From JBKPRX01 sp046734795 (GTDB taxonomy: Bacteria; Actinomycetota; Thermoleophilia; Gaiellales; Gaiellaceae), in NCBI GenBank assembly GCA_046734795.1, contig JBKPRX010000080.1, positions 1 through 10,912 on the forward strand: a DNA stretch of 10,912 bases, in the 5' to 3' direction. Below the pieces are notes generated by a model. The model had not been told where the DNA came from, ran no database searches, and saw only the letters and a list, made by a program, of their open reading frames with translations. This document shows positions 1 through 6,533 of the stretch, in pieces. Within the stretch, counting starts at the first letter, position 1, and each line of letters starts with the position of its first letter. The position numbers and the translations under genes were made by a program.

Positions 1-113
1 GGCCTGATCAGGTCGCAAGCCTCTTCCGGTGACGACGCACGCGCGATCGCGTCTTGCACGTCGCTCACGAACACGCGCACGCGGTCGGTGTCGAGGACGA
101 ACTCGTCACTCAT
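1..113 (-). CDS. Partial CDS, N-terminus of an unidentified protein
   Basis: An open frame runs from an ATG at 113-111 off the left edge of the window, giving 37 visible codons without a stop. The peptide begins MSDEFVLDTDRVRVFVSDV and continues with an acidic, helix-prone stretch ending near CDLIR. Codon third positions are mostly G or C, as in the neighbouring genes, which supports real coding. The start lies 24 bp after the stop of the propeller gene and in the same frame, so the two are probably co-transcribed. No Shine-Dalgarno sequence is obvious; a GAGG lies about 20 bases upstream, too far to be ideal. I do not recognise the family from so short a piece, and the C-terminal part lies outside the window. 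Confidence 0.6.
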   Translation of the reverse strand, partial: MSDEFVLDTDRVRVFVSDVQDAIARASSPEEACDLIR

Positions 114-137
114 GCGAGCGTCGAACTGTGCCAGGCC

Positions 138-1832
138 TCAGTACCCGGTGCCAAAGCCTCCGCGCGGAACGGTCGCAAGCACCTGCTGCTGGTAGTACAC
201 GGGCCCACCTTCTTGCGCCGTGACGTCCGACGGGTAGTGCGTCGAGACGAAGAGCGCGTAGATGTTCCCGCTCGAGATCGCGAGTCCGAAGTAGTCGCCG
301 ATGAATCCGCCCCCGTTCGGGCAGGGATCCAATGCGGCTGCGCACGGGTACTGCGAGAGCCCGCCGACGTGCTGCGCCGGTTGCTCGGGATCCCAGGTGA
401 ACTGCGTGATGCGTGCGTTCGAGCCTACGGCGACAGCGCCGGCGCCCGAGTCCTTGTAGGCCTGCAGGGTCACGTCGATGCAGAAGTTCGTGCGGCCGAC
501 GTCGGCCGGGATGACGCTCGGGCCGCTCGGGCACGCGGCGCGCCGGTCGTAGAACGCAACGGCGACCGCTCCGCCGGAGCCTGCTGCGACCGACGGCTGG
601 AACTGATCCGTGGTCGTGCCGTTCGGGTCGACGTTGTCGTTGACCACGACCGGCGTCGACCAGGTCGCGCCGCCGTCGATCGACTGCGTGAACTTCACGT
701 CGAATTGTCCCTTGGCGGAATCCCAATCCTCGTATGTGAGGTAGAGATGGCCGGCGTAGGTCGGGCTCGCGGCAAAGCTCTCGGTGATGCCGTCGCGGAA
801 GCGCGTGTTCGGCAGCGCGGCGGTCGGGAGCAGGCTCACAGTCGTCACCGGCACAAACTGCGAGAACGTGCGGGCGTCGTCCGTGGAGCGCGTGACATAG
901 ATCGTCGATGCTGCGCCGTTCGGCGGGAACGAGACGAAGGCGACGTAGACGTCCCCGGCGGCGTCGATCGACGGATACACGTAGGTCACCGACGAGCTGA
1001 CCTGCGAGGGCGGGCTGAGGGTGATCGCCTTGTCGAACGTTGCGCCGCGATCGCGAGAGACAGCCATCCGAACCTTCGTGGCCGAGCCGTTGAAGACGGC
1101 CCACGCAGCGTAGACATGGTCGACGAAGCGGCTGCCCGGAATGTGATTGACGGCGATCCACTGCTTGTCCTCGACATGCCCCGCCTGTCGAGCCGAAGCG
1201 TTGTTCGGCGGCTCGAGTGGCACGCCGCCGTTTCCTTTCACCCAGGTTCGCCCGAGGTCGTCGCTGTAGGAGATGTCGATCTCGCCGTCGGGGTGGAGCC
1301 GCGAGTCGTCCCAGTATGCGTTGAACGGGAGCATCGTCTGGTACACGCGGCCCTTCGTGTCGAAGTCGGCGTTCGGGTCGGTCGTGTCCGTCCAGCTCGG
1401 CGGCATGTCCTGCGTGCCGGTCGAGACGCAGTCGTAGCCCTGCACCTGGTTCGAGCCGAGCGGCGTTCCGTTCGCGATCTGGTACGCACCGACGTAGAAC
1501 ATGTAGTACGTGCTGAAGTTGTCGAAGAAGAACTTCGACACGCCGACGATCGATTCCGTGTCCGGCTTCACGGCGAGCCACGACTCGGAGTGGTTCGAAT
1601 CGAACGGGCCACTGCGGCACGTGCCGGCGAGCGGTACCCGTGAGCCCGCGGGGACCGGATAACCACCGCCTGTCGTCGGACTGCTCGCGACGACGTTCGT
1701 GAACGGAACGGTCGTGGTCCAGCCGTTGCCGTTTGCTCCGGCCGATCGTGACGCACCGACCGCCGCGAGCGCGGCAAAGATCGCAAGCAACGCGAACCGC
1801 GCCGCTCTTCTCGTCGTGACTGCAGTCCGCAT
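138..1832 (-). CDS. Secreted Asp-box (BNR/sialidase-like) beta-propeller protein
   Basis: A 564-residue protein with an N-terminal export signal: basic residues (RRAAR, 8-12), a hydrophobic stretch to about residue 26, and likely cleavage near 27-34. Four Asp-box repeats of the S-x-D-x-G-x-T-W/F type are visible: SDDLGRTW (190-197), SRDRGATF (259-266), the weaker STDDARTF (316-323, Ala for Gly) and SIDGGATW (384-391). These mark blades of a sialidase-type propeller. A GDYFGLA motif (512-518) near the end is common in bacterial proteins of this type. Six cysteines could form disulfides after export. I cannot identify the catalytic arginine triad or Tyr/Glu pair, so true sialidase activity is unproven; a binding or other glycosidase role is possible. 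The ATG at 1832-1830 is preceded by AGAGGGGGG with a 6-base spacer, which fixes the start. No cell-wall anchor or transmembrane segment is seen at the C-terminus, so release into the medium is likely. Confidence 0.82.
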   Translation of the reverse strand: MRTAVTTRRAARFALLAIFAALAAVGASRSAGANGNGWTTTVPFTNVVASSPTTGGGYPVPAGSRVPLAGTCRSGPFDSNHSESWLAVKPDTESIVGVSKFFFDNFSTYYMFYVGAYQIANGTPLGSNQVQGYDCVSTGTQDMPPSWTDTTDPNADFDTKGRVYQTMLPFNAYWDDSRLHPDGEIDISYSDDLGRTWVKGNGGVPLEPPNNASARQAGHVEDKQWIAVNHIPGSRFVDHVYAAWAVFNGSATKVRMAVSRDRGATFDKAITLSPPSQVSSSVTYVYPSIDAAGDVYVAFVSFPPNGAASTIYVTRSTDDARTFSQFVPVTTVSLLPTAALPNTRFRDGITESFAASPTYAGHLYLTYEDWDSAKGQFDVKFTQSIDGGATWSTPVVVNDNVDPNGTTTDQFQPSVAAGSGGAVAVAFYDRRAACPSGPSVIPADVGRTNFCIDVTLQAYKDSGAGAVAVGSNARITQFTWDPEQPAQHVGGLSQYPCAAALDPCPNGGGFIGDYFGLAISSGNIYALFVSTHYPSDVTAQEGGPVYYQQQVLATVPRGGFGTGY

Positions 1833-1870
1833 CGCGAGCCCCCCTCTGCCGCAGCTCCGAGTCGCGCTCG

Positions 1871-1900
1871 ATGCTACGCCCCTTCCGTCGCGTGGCGCAA
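1871..1900 (-). promoter_or_regulatory. Candidate sigma-70-type promoter of the propeller gene
   Basis: On the minus strand a -35-like TTGCGC (1900-1895) and a -10-like TAGCAT (1876-1871) are separated by 18 bases. Transcription would start near 1864, giving a leader of roughly 30 bases that contains the AGAGGGGGG Shine-Dalgarno sequence at 1847-1839. The -35 match is only partial, so this is a plausible rather than certain promoter. Confidence 0.4.
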
Positions 1901-1926
1901 GTGCGCGTTACCGGTCGGAGCCGCGA

Positions 1927-1932
1927 TAGGCT
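1927..1932 (+). promoter_or_regulatory. Candidate -10 box TAGGCT for a leaderless SDR transcript
   Basis: TAGGCT ends 7 bases before the ATG at 1940. In a -10 element the hexamer ends about 6-7 bases before the transcription start, so the mRNA would begin at or very near the A of the start codon. No Shine-Dalgarno sequence lies in the usual window; the nearest GGAG is about 20 bases upstream. No convincing -35 was found. The same hexamer at matching spacing precedes the Nudix and M29 peptidase genes. Confidence 0.55.
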
Positions 1933-1939
1933 CGACCTC

Positions 1940-2788
1940 ATGCGTCCGATCGAGGAAGCGACGATCCTCGTCACCGGTGCGACCGACGGTCTCGGCAAGG
2001 CGGTCGCGGCTGCGCTCGCGCGCGACGGTGCGCGCGTCCTCGTACACGGTCGCGACGACGAGCGCGGCGCGCGGACGCTGCGCGAGCTTCAAAGCGAAAG
2101 CGGAAACGACAAGCTCGAGTGGTACCGCGCCGATCTCGCTTCGCTCCAGGAAGTGCGCGGTCTCGCCGATCAGGTCGCGTCAGATCACGAGCGGCTCGAC
2201 GTTGTCGTCAACAACGCGGGAGTCGGAAGCTCCATACCCGGTCACGGCGAGCGAATGGAGAGCGCGGACGGATACGAGCTGCGCTTCGCGGTCAATTACC
2301 TCGCGCCGTTTCTGCTGACGAGGCTGCTCGAGCCGTTGCTCGTCGCATCTGCGCCGGCGCGCATCGTCAACGTGAGCTCCGGGGGACAGGCGGACCTTCG
2401 CTTCGACGACCTGATGCTCGAACGTGACTACGACGGCTGGCAAGCGTACTGTCAGAGCAAGCTCGCGCTCGTGATGCTGACGCTCGATCTGGCAGACGAG
2501 CTCGCCGATCACGGCGTCACCGCGACGTGTCTCCATCCCGGCACGTTCATGCCGACGAAGATGGTGCTCGAGGCGGGCCGGACGCCCGTCGATTCGCTGG
2601 AGACAGGGACCGAGGCGACGTTGCGGCTCATCCGCGACCCGGCGCTCGACGGTGTCACGGGGAAGTACTTCGAGCGCACGATCGAAGCTCTCCCGCTCGA
2701 CCAGGCCTACGACGACGGCGCGCGACGGCGGCTGCGCGAGGTGAGTGAGCAACTCGTCGGTCTCTCGGCAACGGCGGAGCGCGGCTGA
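1940..2788 (+). CDS. Short-chain dehydrogenase/reductase (retinol-dehydrogenase-like SDR)
   Basis: A 282-residue NAD(P)-dependent oxidoreductase with a Rossmann fold. The cofactor-binding TGATDGLG motif is at residues 12-19, NNAG at 91-94, the strand with the catalytic serine at NVSS (144-147), and the active-site YCQSK (Tyr170, Lys174). The stretch between serine and tyrosine (RFDDLMLERDYDGWQAY) resembles the retinol dehydrogenase/WWOX-like SDR branch, where the spacing is longer than in classical SDRs. The substrate is unknown. The frame stays open upstream to an ATG at 1871, but the start at 1940 fits the family N-terminus and lies 7 bases after a TAGGCT -10-like box. Its TGA overlaps the ATG of the next gene by one base, so the two are translationally coupled. 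With the two flavoenzymes downstream it probably forms one catabolic operon. Confidence 0.95.
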   Translation: MRPIEEATILVTGATDGLGKAVAAALARDGARVLVHGRDDERGARTLRELQSESGNDKLEWYRADLASLQEVRGLADQVASDHERLDVVVNNAGVGSSIPGHGERMESADGYELRFAVNYLAPFLLTRLLEPLLVASAPARIVNVSSGGQADLRFDDLMLERDYDGWQAYCQSKLALVMLTLDLADELADHGVTATCLHPGTFMPTKMVLEAGRTPVDSLETGTEATLRLIRDPALDGVTGKYFERTIEALPLDQAYDDGARRRLREVSEQLVGLSATAERG

Positions 2789-3873
2789 TGCGTACGAGCG
2801 CCTTTTCGTTGATGCAGTGGCCGGAGGATCGCACGCAACAAGACGTTTACGCGAACGAGATCGCGCAAGCGCTCGCCGCGGAGGAGCTCGGCTACGACGG
2901 ATTCTGGTTCGCCGAGCATCACTTCTCGCGTTACGGCATCCAGCCGTCGCTCCACCTGACCATGGCGCACGTCGCCGCGCTGACCTCGCGGATCCGTCTC
3001 GGCACCGCGGTATCGGTCGTGCCGCTCTACCATCCGGTGCGCCTTGCGGAAGAGCTCGCGATGCTCGACGTCTTGAGCGGCGGCCGGCTCGACTGGGGAG
3101 CGGGCCGCGGCTATCAGCGGCACGAGTTCGAGGCCTTCGAGGCCGACATCACGACGTCTCGCGAGCAGTTCGCGGAGGCGCTCGAAATCATCCAAACGGC
3201 GTGGAGCGACGAGCCTGTGCAGCACGACGGCCGGTTTTGGAAGATCCCCGAAGTCGACGTGCTGCCGAAGCCGGTGCAGCGTCCGGGGCCGCCGATCTTC
3301 GTCGCGGCGATCAGCCCCGAGTCGGTTGTCTGGGCTGCAGAGCACGGCCTGTCGTTCGTCGCGGATCAGTTCGCGCGCTTCGAGCGGCTCGAGGAGGCAC
3401 ACGCGACCTTCGACGAGACGATCCGCGCGCGCGGCGAGGATCCCACGAGCTACCGAACGCCGGTCTTGCGGCAGATCTTCGTCGGCGAGACGAACGACGA
3501 GGCGCGGCAGCTCGCGGGCCCGGCGCTCCTCTGGTACTACCAGCGGCTAGCCGCTGTCGGCTCGCCCGCGGGCCGGCGCGGCGCGGAGATGCCCACGGGC
3601 TACGAGGGGTACGCGCGTTTCTTCGACATCGTCGACTCCGCAGTCGCAGACGAAGACGCATTCCTCGAGCGTGTGCTCGCAGACGTGGCGATCTGTGGCG
3701 ACGCGGACATGGTCGCCGAGCGCGTCTCCGAGCTTGCCCGGTACGGCTTCGACGAGGTGATCTGCTGGATGAACTTCGGGAACTTGCAGCAGGACCAGAC
3801 GCTCTCGTCGATGCGGCGGTTCGCGGAGCAGGTTCGTCCGCAGCTACCGACGACGGTCGGCGCGACGGCGTAG
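2788..3873 (+). CDS. LLM-class (luciferase-like) flavin-dependent oxidoreductase
   Basis: A 361-residue TIM-barrel enzyme of the bacterial luciferase-like monooxygenase family. Recognisable segments are FWFAEHHFS (39-47) with the conserved EHH, the RIRLGTAV strand (68-75), PLYHPVRLAEELAMLD (79-94) and the SGGRLDWGAGRGY core (97-109). These are hallmark positions of the fold and its flavin site. Such enzymes use FMNH2 supplied by a partner reductase, or F420 in some actinobacteria; the sequence does not let me choose. The ATG overlaps the SDR stop by one base, and GGAG at 2776-2779 gives an 8-base Shine-Dalgarno spacing. The next gene begins 4 bases after its stop. The substrate is unknown, but the neighbourhood suggests oxidative breakdown or modification of a small molecule. 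Confidence 0.95.
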   Translation: MRTSAFSLMQWPEDRTQQDVYANEIAQALAAEELGYDGFWFAEHHFSRYGIQPSLHLTMAHVAALTSRIRLGTAVSVVPLYHPVRLAEELAMLDVLSGGRLDWGAGRGYQRHEFEAFEADITTSREQFAEALEIIQTAWSDEPVQHDGRFWKIPEVDVLPKPVQRPGPPIFVAAISPESVVWAAEHGLSFVADQFARFERLEEAHATFDETIRARGEDPTSYRTPVLRQIFVGETNDEARQLAGPALLWYYQRLAAVGSPAGRRGAEMPTGYEGYARFFDIVDSAVADEDAFLERVLADVAICGDADMVAERVSELARYGFDEVICWMNFGNLQQDQTLSSMRRFAEQVRPQLPTTVGATA

Positions 3874-3877
3874 ACGC

Positions 3878-4981
3878 GTGGGCGGCAGCAACTGGCTCGA
3901 CGCGGCGCGCGCGTTCGAGCTCGGCTCGCGCACGGGCGATCGCGTCGACGTTGCGATCGTGGGCGCAGGAATCACGGGCTGCGCTGCCGCGGTGCGTCTG
4001 GCCGAGCACGGGTTGCGCGTGCGCGTACACGAGGCGCGAACGATCGCCTCAGGCGCGAGCGGGCGCAGCGGCGGCTTCGTCCTGCGCGGCGGCGCGCTGC
4101 CGTACGACCGCGCCTGTGAGGCGTACGGGCGGGAGGCGGCGCGGATGCTCTGGCAGTGGACCGAAGCTGCGCTCGACCGATTCGCCGAGATTGCGGGCGA
4201 CACGTTCGCACGTGTCGGCTCGCTTCGGCTCGCCGCGGACGAGGCTGAGCTCGCGGCGATCGCGCGTGAGTTCGAGTCGTTGCGCGAAGACGGCTTCGAC
4301 GTCGAGTGGCCGGACGAGGTGCCGAACGGTTTTCACGGTGAGTTCCTCCATCCGCGCGACGGCTCGTTTCATCCGGTGCGGTTCGTGCATCGGCTCGTCG
4401 AACGTGCAGTCGCGCTCGGAGTGGAGTTCGTCGAGCAGAGCCGTGTCCAGCGCGCGAACGATCTCGACGCCGACGCAGTGCTAGTGGCAACGGACGGGCT
4501 CGGCGGTGAGCTCGTCGCGCACGTGCGGCCGGTGCGGAACCAGGTGCTCCTGACGGCGCCGCTCAGGCAGCGCGTCTACGCACGGCCGCACTACGCACGC
4601 TACGGCCATGCGTACTGGCAGCAGCTCGAGGACGGGCGTCTACTCCTCGGCGGCTTCCGCGACGTCGCGCCTGCGGAAGAGGAGACGACCGACGAGGCGA
4701 CGACTCCGGCGATCCAGGAGGCGCTCGAACGCTTCCTGCGCGAGACGCTTTGCATCGATGCAGCAATCGAGCGGCGCTGGGCGGGCGTCTTCGGCGCGAC
4801 CCCAGATGCCCTCCCGCTCGTTGGCCGCCTTGCCGGGAACGTCTGGGTTGCGGCCGGCTACTCCGGCCACGGCAATGTCCTGGGCTTCGCCTGCGGCGAG
4901 CTCGTCGCAGGCGCAATCGCGGAAAGACGCGACGAGGCATTGCTCGCCCTCCTCGAGCCGAACCGCTCCGCTACGACGTGA
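3878..4981 (+). CDS. FAD-dependent oxidoreductase, DAO family (amine/amino-acid oxidase-like)
   Basis: A 367-residue flavoprotein of the D-amino-acid oxidase/glycine oxidase/PuuB superfamily. The dinucleotide-binding motif VDVAIVGAGITGC lies at residues 23-35. An SGRSGGF segment follows near 61-67, typical of the FAD-contacting loop of PuuB-like oxidases. The C-terminus carries the ALPLVGRL and AAGYSGHGNVLG signature that closes the FAD site. A QLEDGRLLLGGFRD strand pair near 248-261 also matches PuuB-type proteins. Likely substrates are secondary or primary amines or amino acids such as sarcosine, glycine or gamma-glutamylputrescine; none can be assigned. The GTG start at 3878 follows the previous stop by 4 bases with no Shine-Dalgarno sequence, so translation probably depends on coupling. 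It is the last gene of the three-gene redox set. Confidence 0.93.
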   Translation: MGGSNWLDAARAFELGSRTGDRVDVAIVGAGITGCAAAVRLAEHGLRVRVHEARTIASGASGRSGGFVLRGGALPYDRACEAYGREAARMLWQWTEAALDRFAEIAGDTFARVGSLRLAADEAELAAIAREFESLREDGFDVEWPDEVPNGFHGEFLHPRDGSFHPVRFVHRLVERAVALGVEFVEQSRVQRANDLDADAVLVATDGLGGELVAHVRPVRNQVLLTAPLRQRVYARPHYARYGHAYWQQLEDGRLLLGGFRDVAPAEEETTDEATTPAIQEALERFLRETLCIDAAIERRWAGVFGATPDALPLVGRLAGNVWVAAGYSGHGNVLGFACGELVAGAIAERRDEALLALLEPNRSATT

Positions 4982-4994
4982 TCCGCCTGAGCGC

Positions 4995-5016
4995 CTGCGT
5001 ACGGACGTACGCGCAG
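4995..5016. terminator. Possible hairpin terminator after the oxidase gene
   Basis: The segment folds as CTGCGTAC, loop GGAC, then GTAC-GC-GCAG: an 8-bp stem with a 2-base bulge on one side. It begins 13 bases after the oxidase stop, in the convergent gap. There is no T-run, so it is not a classic intrinsic terminator. It might act as an RNA 3'-end stabiliser or a U-less terminator. Confidence 0.25.
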
Positions 5017-5172
5017 ACCTCATCCGGCGCGACGCGCGCGCACTGACGCAGCGCCAGCTGATTGCCGTACAAGAACCTGGAGTCGGTCGCGTATGGATGC
5101 GTCTGTTGTTCGTACGCCGCGGTTCTCGCCTCCGATCGTGATGAAGGTCGGCACCGACGCAACCTCTGTTTG

Positions 5173-5574
5173 TTACGGCTTGGCAGCCTCTGCCGCGAGC
5201 AGGTCGCGGATCTCCTTTAACAGCTGTTGGTCGAGAGTCGGCTCCGGAGGGGCTTCCTCGCCTCGTTTCATTCGTTCGGTGTAGTAGTTGTACGGCTTCA
5301 CGACGAAGAAGAAGACGGCCGCGGCGATCGCCACGAACGTGATCAGCGCGTCGATGAAGTCGCCGTAGCGGAAGACGCTGCCGTTGAGCGTGAAGCTCAG
5401 CGAGTCGAACGGTCCGTTGCCGCCGAAGATCGCACCGATGATCGGCGTCACCCAGTCGGCGACGAACGCGGTCACGACCGCCGCGAATGCGACGCCGATC
5501 ACGAACGCGACCGCAAGCAGAACGATGTTGCCCCGAAGCAGGAAGTCCTTGAACTCGGCCAAAGCGCCCTTCAC
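5173..5574 (-). CDS. mscL: Large-conductance mechanosensitive channel MscL
   Basis: A 133-residue inner-membrane channel that opens under membrane tension to release solutes during osmotic downshock; it works as a homopentamer. Visible are the N-terminal amphipathic helix (EFKDFLLRGN, 7-16), TM1 (about 17-40), a periplasmic loop containing FTLNGSVFRYGDFID (61-75), TM2 (about 76-96), and the C-terminal bundle helix introduced by PTLDQQLLKEIRDLL (112-126). Length is normal for the family. The frame is open far upstream, but the GTG at 5574-5572 with GGGAGG (5584-5579) in front fits the family N-terminus. It lies 13 bp after the cyclodeaminase stop, so the two are co-transcribed. Odd points: the Asp usual in the RGNxxDLAV segment is Leu19, and the pore-lining Val is Phe24. 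Confidence 0.97.
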   Translation of the reverse strand: MKGALAEFKDFLLRGNIVLLAVAFVIGVAFAAVVTAFVADWVTPIIGAIFGGNGPFDSLSFTLNGSVFRYGDFIDALITFVAIAAAVFFFVVKPYNYYTERMKRGEEAPPEPTLDQQLLKEIRDLLAAEAAKP

Positions 5575-5578
5575 GTTT

Positions 5579-5584
5579 CCTCCC
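5579..5584 (-). promoter_or_regulatory. Strong Shine-Dalgarno sequence of mscL
   Basis: GGGAGG on the minus strand is followed by AAAC and the GTG start of mscL. It sits within the 13-base spacer after the cyclodeaminase stop codon and decides the mscL start against a much longer open frame. It shows that this genome does use canonical ribosome binding sites within operons, in contrast to the leaderless-looking first genes. Confidence 0.8.
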
Positions 5585-5587
5585 TTG

Positions 5588-6511
5588 TCAGAGATCGATC
5601 GTCGGTAGCTCGAGCTCGTCTGCACGCTCGTACGCTGCGAGCGCAACGGCGAGATCCTGGATCGCGAGCCCCGTCGAGTCGAAGGCGGTGATCTCGTCGG
5701 CTGCGCGGCGGCCTTCTGCCTCACCGAGGAGAACCGCGCCGAGCTCGCCCACGTCCTCCCGCGCGAGGCTCGACGCTGCGATCTCGCCGCCGTGGCTCGC
5801 TTGCTCCCAGTCGTCGCAGAAGACACGGACGCGCTCGAGCTCCTCGGCAGCGATCTCCGCTTTGCCGGGGCCGTCGGCGCCCATCAAGCTCACGTGCTGG
5901 CCGGCGCGTAACGAGTTCGCTTCGAAGAGCAGCTCGCGGCCGGGTGTAACCGTCACGACCACGTCGGCGGCGAGCGCTTCTTCGCGGGTTTCCGCAACCC
6001 GGCCGCCTGCGTGCTCGGCGACCGCATGCGCTCGCTCGCCGTCGAGATCCCAGACGAGGGGCGCGCGTCCTGAAGCTGCGAGCGCGAGCGCTGCAGCTTC
6101 GCCGTTGACGCCGGCTCCCACGACCGCTGCGCTCTCCGCGTCCTCGCGCGCCAGTGCATCGGCCGAGACAGCGGCGGCAGCTCCGGTGCGAAGCGCGGTG
6201 ACCGCACCCGCGTCGAGGCCCGCTACCAAGCGCCCGTCGGTTGCCGAGGAGAGCAACACGATCCCGCTCACCGTCGGCAAACCGTGTGCAGGGTTGCCGG
6301 GGAAGGACGTGACCCACTTCAAGAGCGCGAACCCGCCGCCGAGCGCGGGCATCGCGCGAAAGTCGCCCGCCGGATACGCAGGCACGTAGACCTTCGGCGG
6401 CATCGTCCACTCGCCCCGCGCGAACGCGACGAACGCGTCACGAACGACCTCGACCGCGCGTCCCGGCGAGACCGCCTCGCGCACCTCGTGCGCTCGAAAG
6501 AGCGGGATCAC
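5588..6511 (-). CDS. Ornithine cyclodeaminase / mu-crystallin family dehydrogenase
   Basis: A 307-residue NAD(P)-dependent enzyme of the family that includes ornithine cyclodeaminase, archaeal alanine dehydrogenase and ketimine reductase. Seen in order: LLKW with candidate catalytic Lys65, GLPT (77-80), the ALRTGAAAAVSADALA segment with Arg108 (106-121), the Rossmann motif VVGAGVNGEAA (130-140), FCDDWEQ (231-237) and the C-terminal DSTGLAIQD (278-286). The Lys65-Arg108 spacing of 43 matches Lys69-Arg112 of the Pseudomonas ornithine cyclodeaminase as I recall it. The true substrate is uncertain because the family is broad; proline synthesis from ornithine is one option. The GTG start at 6511-6509 fits the family N-terminus and lies 6 bases after a TAGAGT box with no Shine-Dalgarno sequence. 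mscL follows 13 bp downstream. Confidence 0.94.
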   Translation of the reverse strand: MIPLFRAHEVREAVSPGRAVEVVRDAFVAFARGEWTMPPKVYVPAYPAGDFRAMPALGGGFALLKWVTSFPGNPAHGLPTVSGIVLLSSATDGRLVAGLDAGAVTALRTGAAAAVSADALAREDAESAAVVGAGVNGEAAALALAASGRAPLVWDLDGERAHAVAEHAGGRVAETREEALAADVVVTVTPGRELLFEANSLRAGQHVSLMGADGPGKAEIAAEELERVRVFCDDWEQASHGGEIAASSLAREDVGELGAVLLGEAEGRRAADEITAFDSTGLAIQDLAVALAAYERADELELPTIDL

Positions 6512-6517
6512 GCGCGC

Positions 6518-6523
6518 ACTCTA
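6518..6523 (-). promoter_or_regulatory. Candidate -10 box TAGAGT for a leaderless cyclodeaminase transcript
   Basis: Reading the minus strand, TAGAGT is followed by six bases (GCGCGC) and then the GTG start at 6511. This is -10 geometry with transcription starting at the initiation codon. There is no purine-rich ribosome binding site. The box overlaps the oppositely oriented box of the Nudix gene by two bases (6522-6523). No clear -35 was found; its expected place lies inside the Nudix coding sequence. Confidence 0.5.
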
Positions 6524-6527
6524 GGCT
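6522..6527 (+). promoter_or_regulatory. Candidate -10 box TAGGCT for a leaderless Nudix transcript
   Basis: TAGGCT is followed by AGGCGC and the GTG start at 6534, so the hexamer ends six bases before the codon. It lies within CTAGGCTAG (6521-6529), two CTAG tetramers around a single G. It would drive the Nudix-ABC operon. A -35 is not apparent; its expected place lies inside the cyclodeaminase gene. Confidence 0.55.
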
Positions 6528-6533
6528 AGGCGC

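Noticed and set aside
54..1643. Long plus-strand open frame of over 500 codons opposite the propeller gene
   Set aside because: Arg/Val-rich composition without recognisable motifs. It is the antisense shadow of a high-GC gene whose minus-strand frame carries a signal peptide and Asp boxes.
1871..1939. Upstream extension of the SDR reading frame to an ATG at 1871
   Set aside because: The added 23 residues are basic and unlike SDR N-termini. The internal ATG at 1940 fits both the family and the -10-like box.
106..1998. 630-codon minus-strand frame overlapping the propeller gene
   Set aside because: Out-of-frame shadow, extremely Arg-rich. The 564-residue frame has the signal peptide, repeats and ribosome binding site.
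2745..4484. 579-codon plus-strand frame across the LLM and oxidase genes
   Set aside because: Arg/Ala-rich shadow frame running across two genes that have clear family motifs in another frame.
5147..5158. GTCG-GCAC-CGAC hairpin as the mscL terminator
   Set aside because: Only a 4-bp stem and no T-run; such short inverted repeats are expected by chance in high-GC DNA.
5575..5826. N-terminal extension of mscL up to 5826
   Set aside because: It would overlap the cyclodeaminase coding region and give a Ser/Arg-rich leader absent from MscL. The GTG at 5574 has a strong Shine-Dalgarno sequence.
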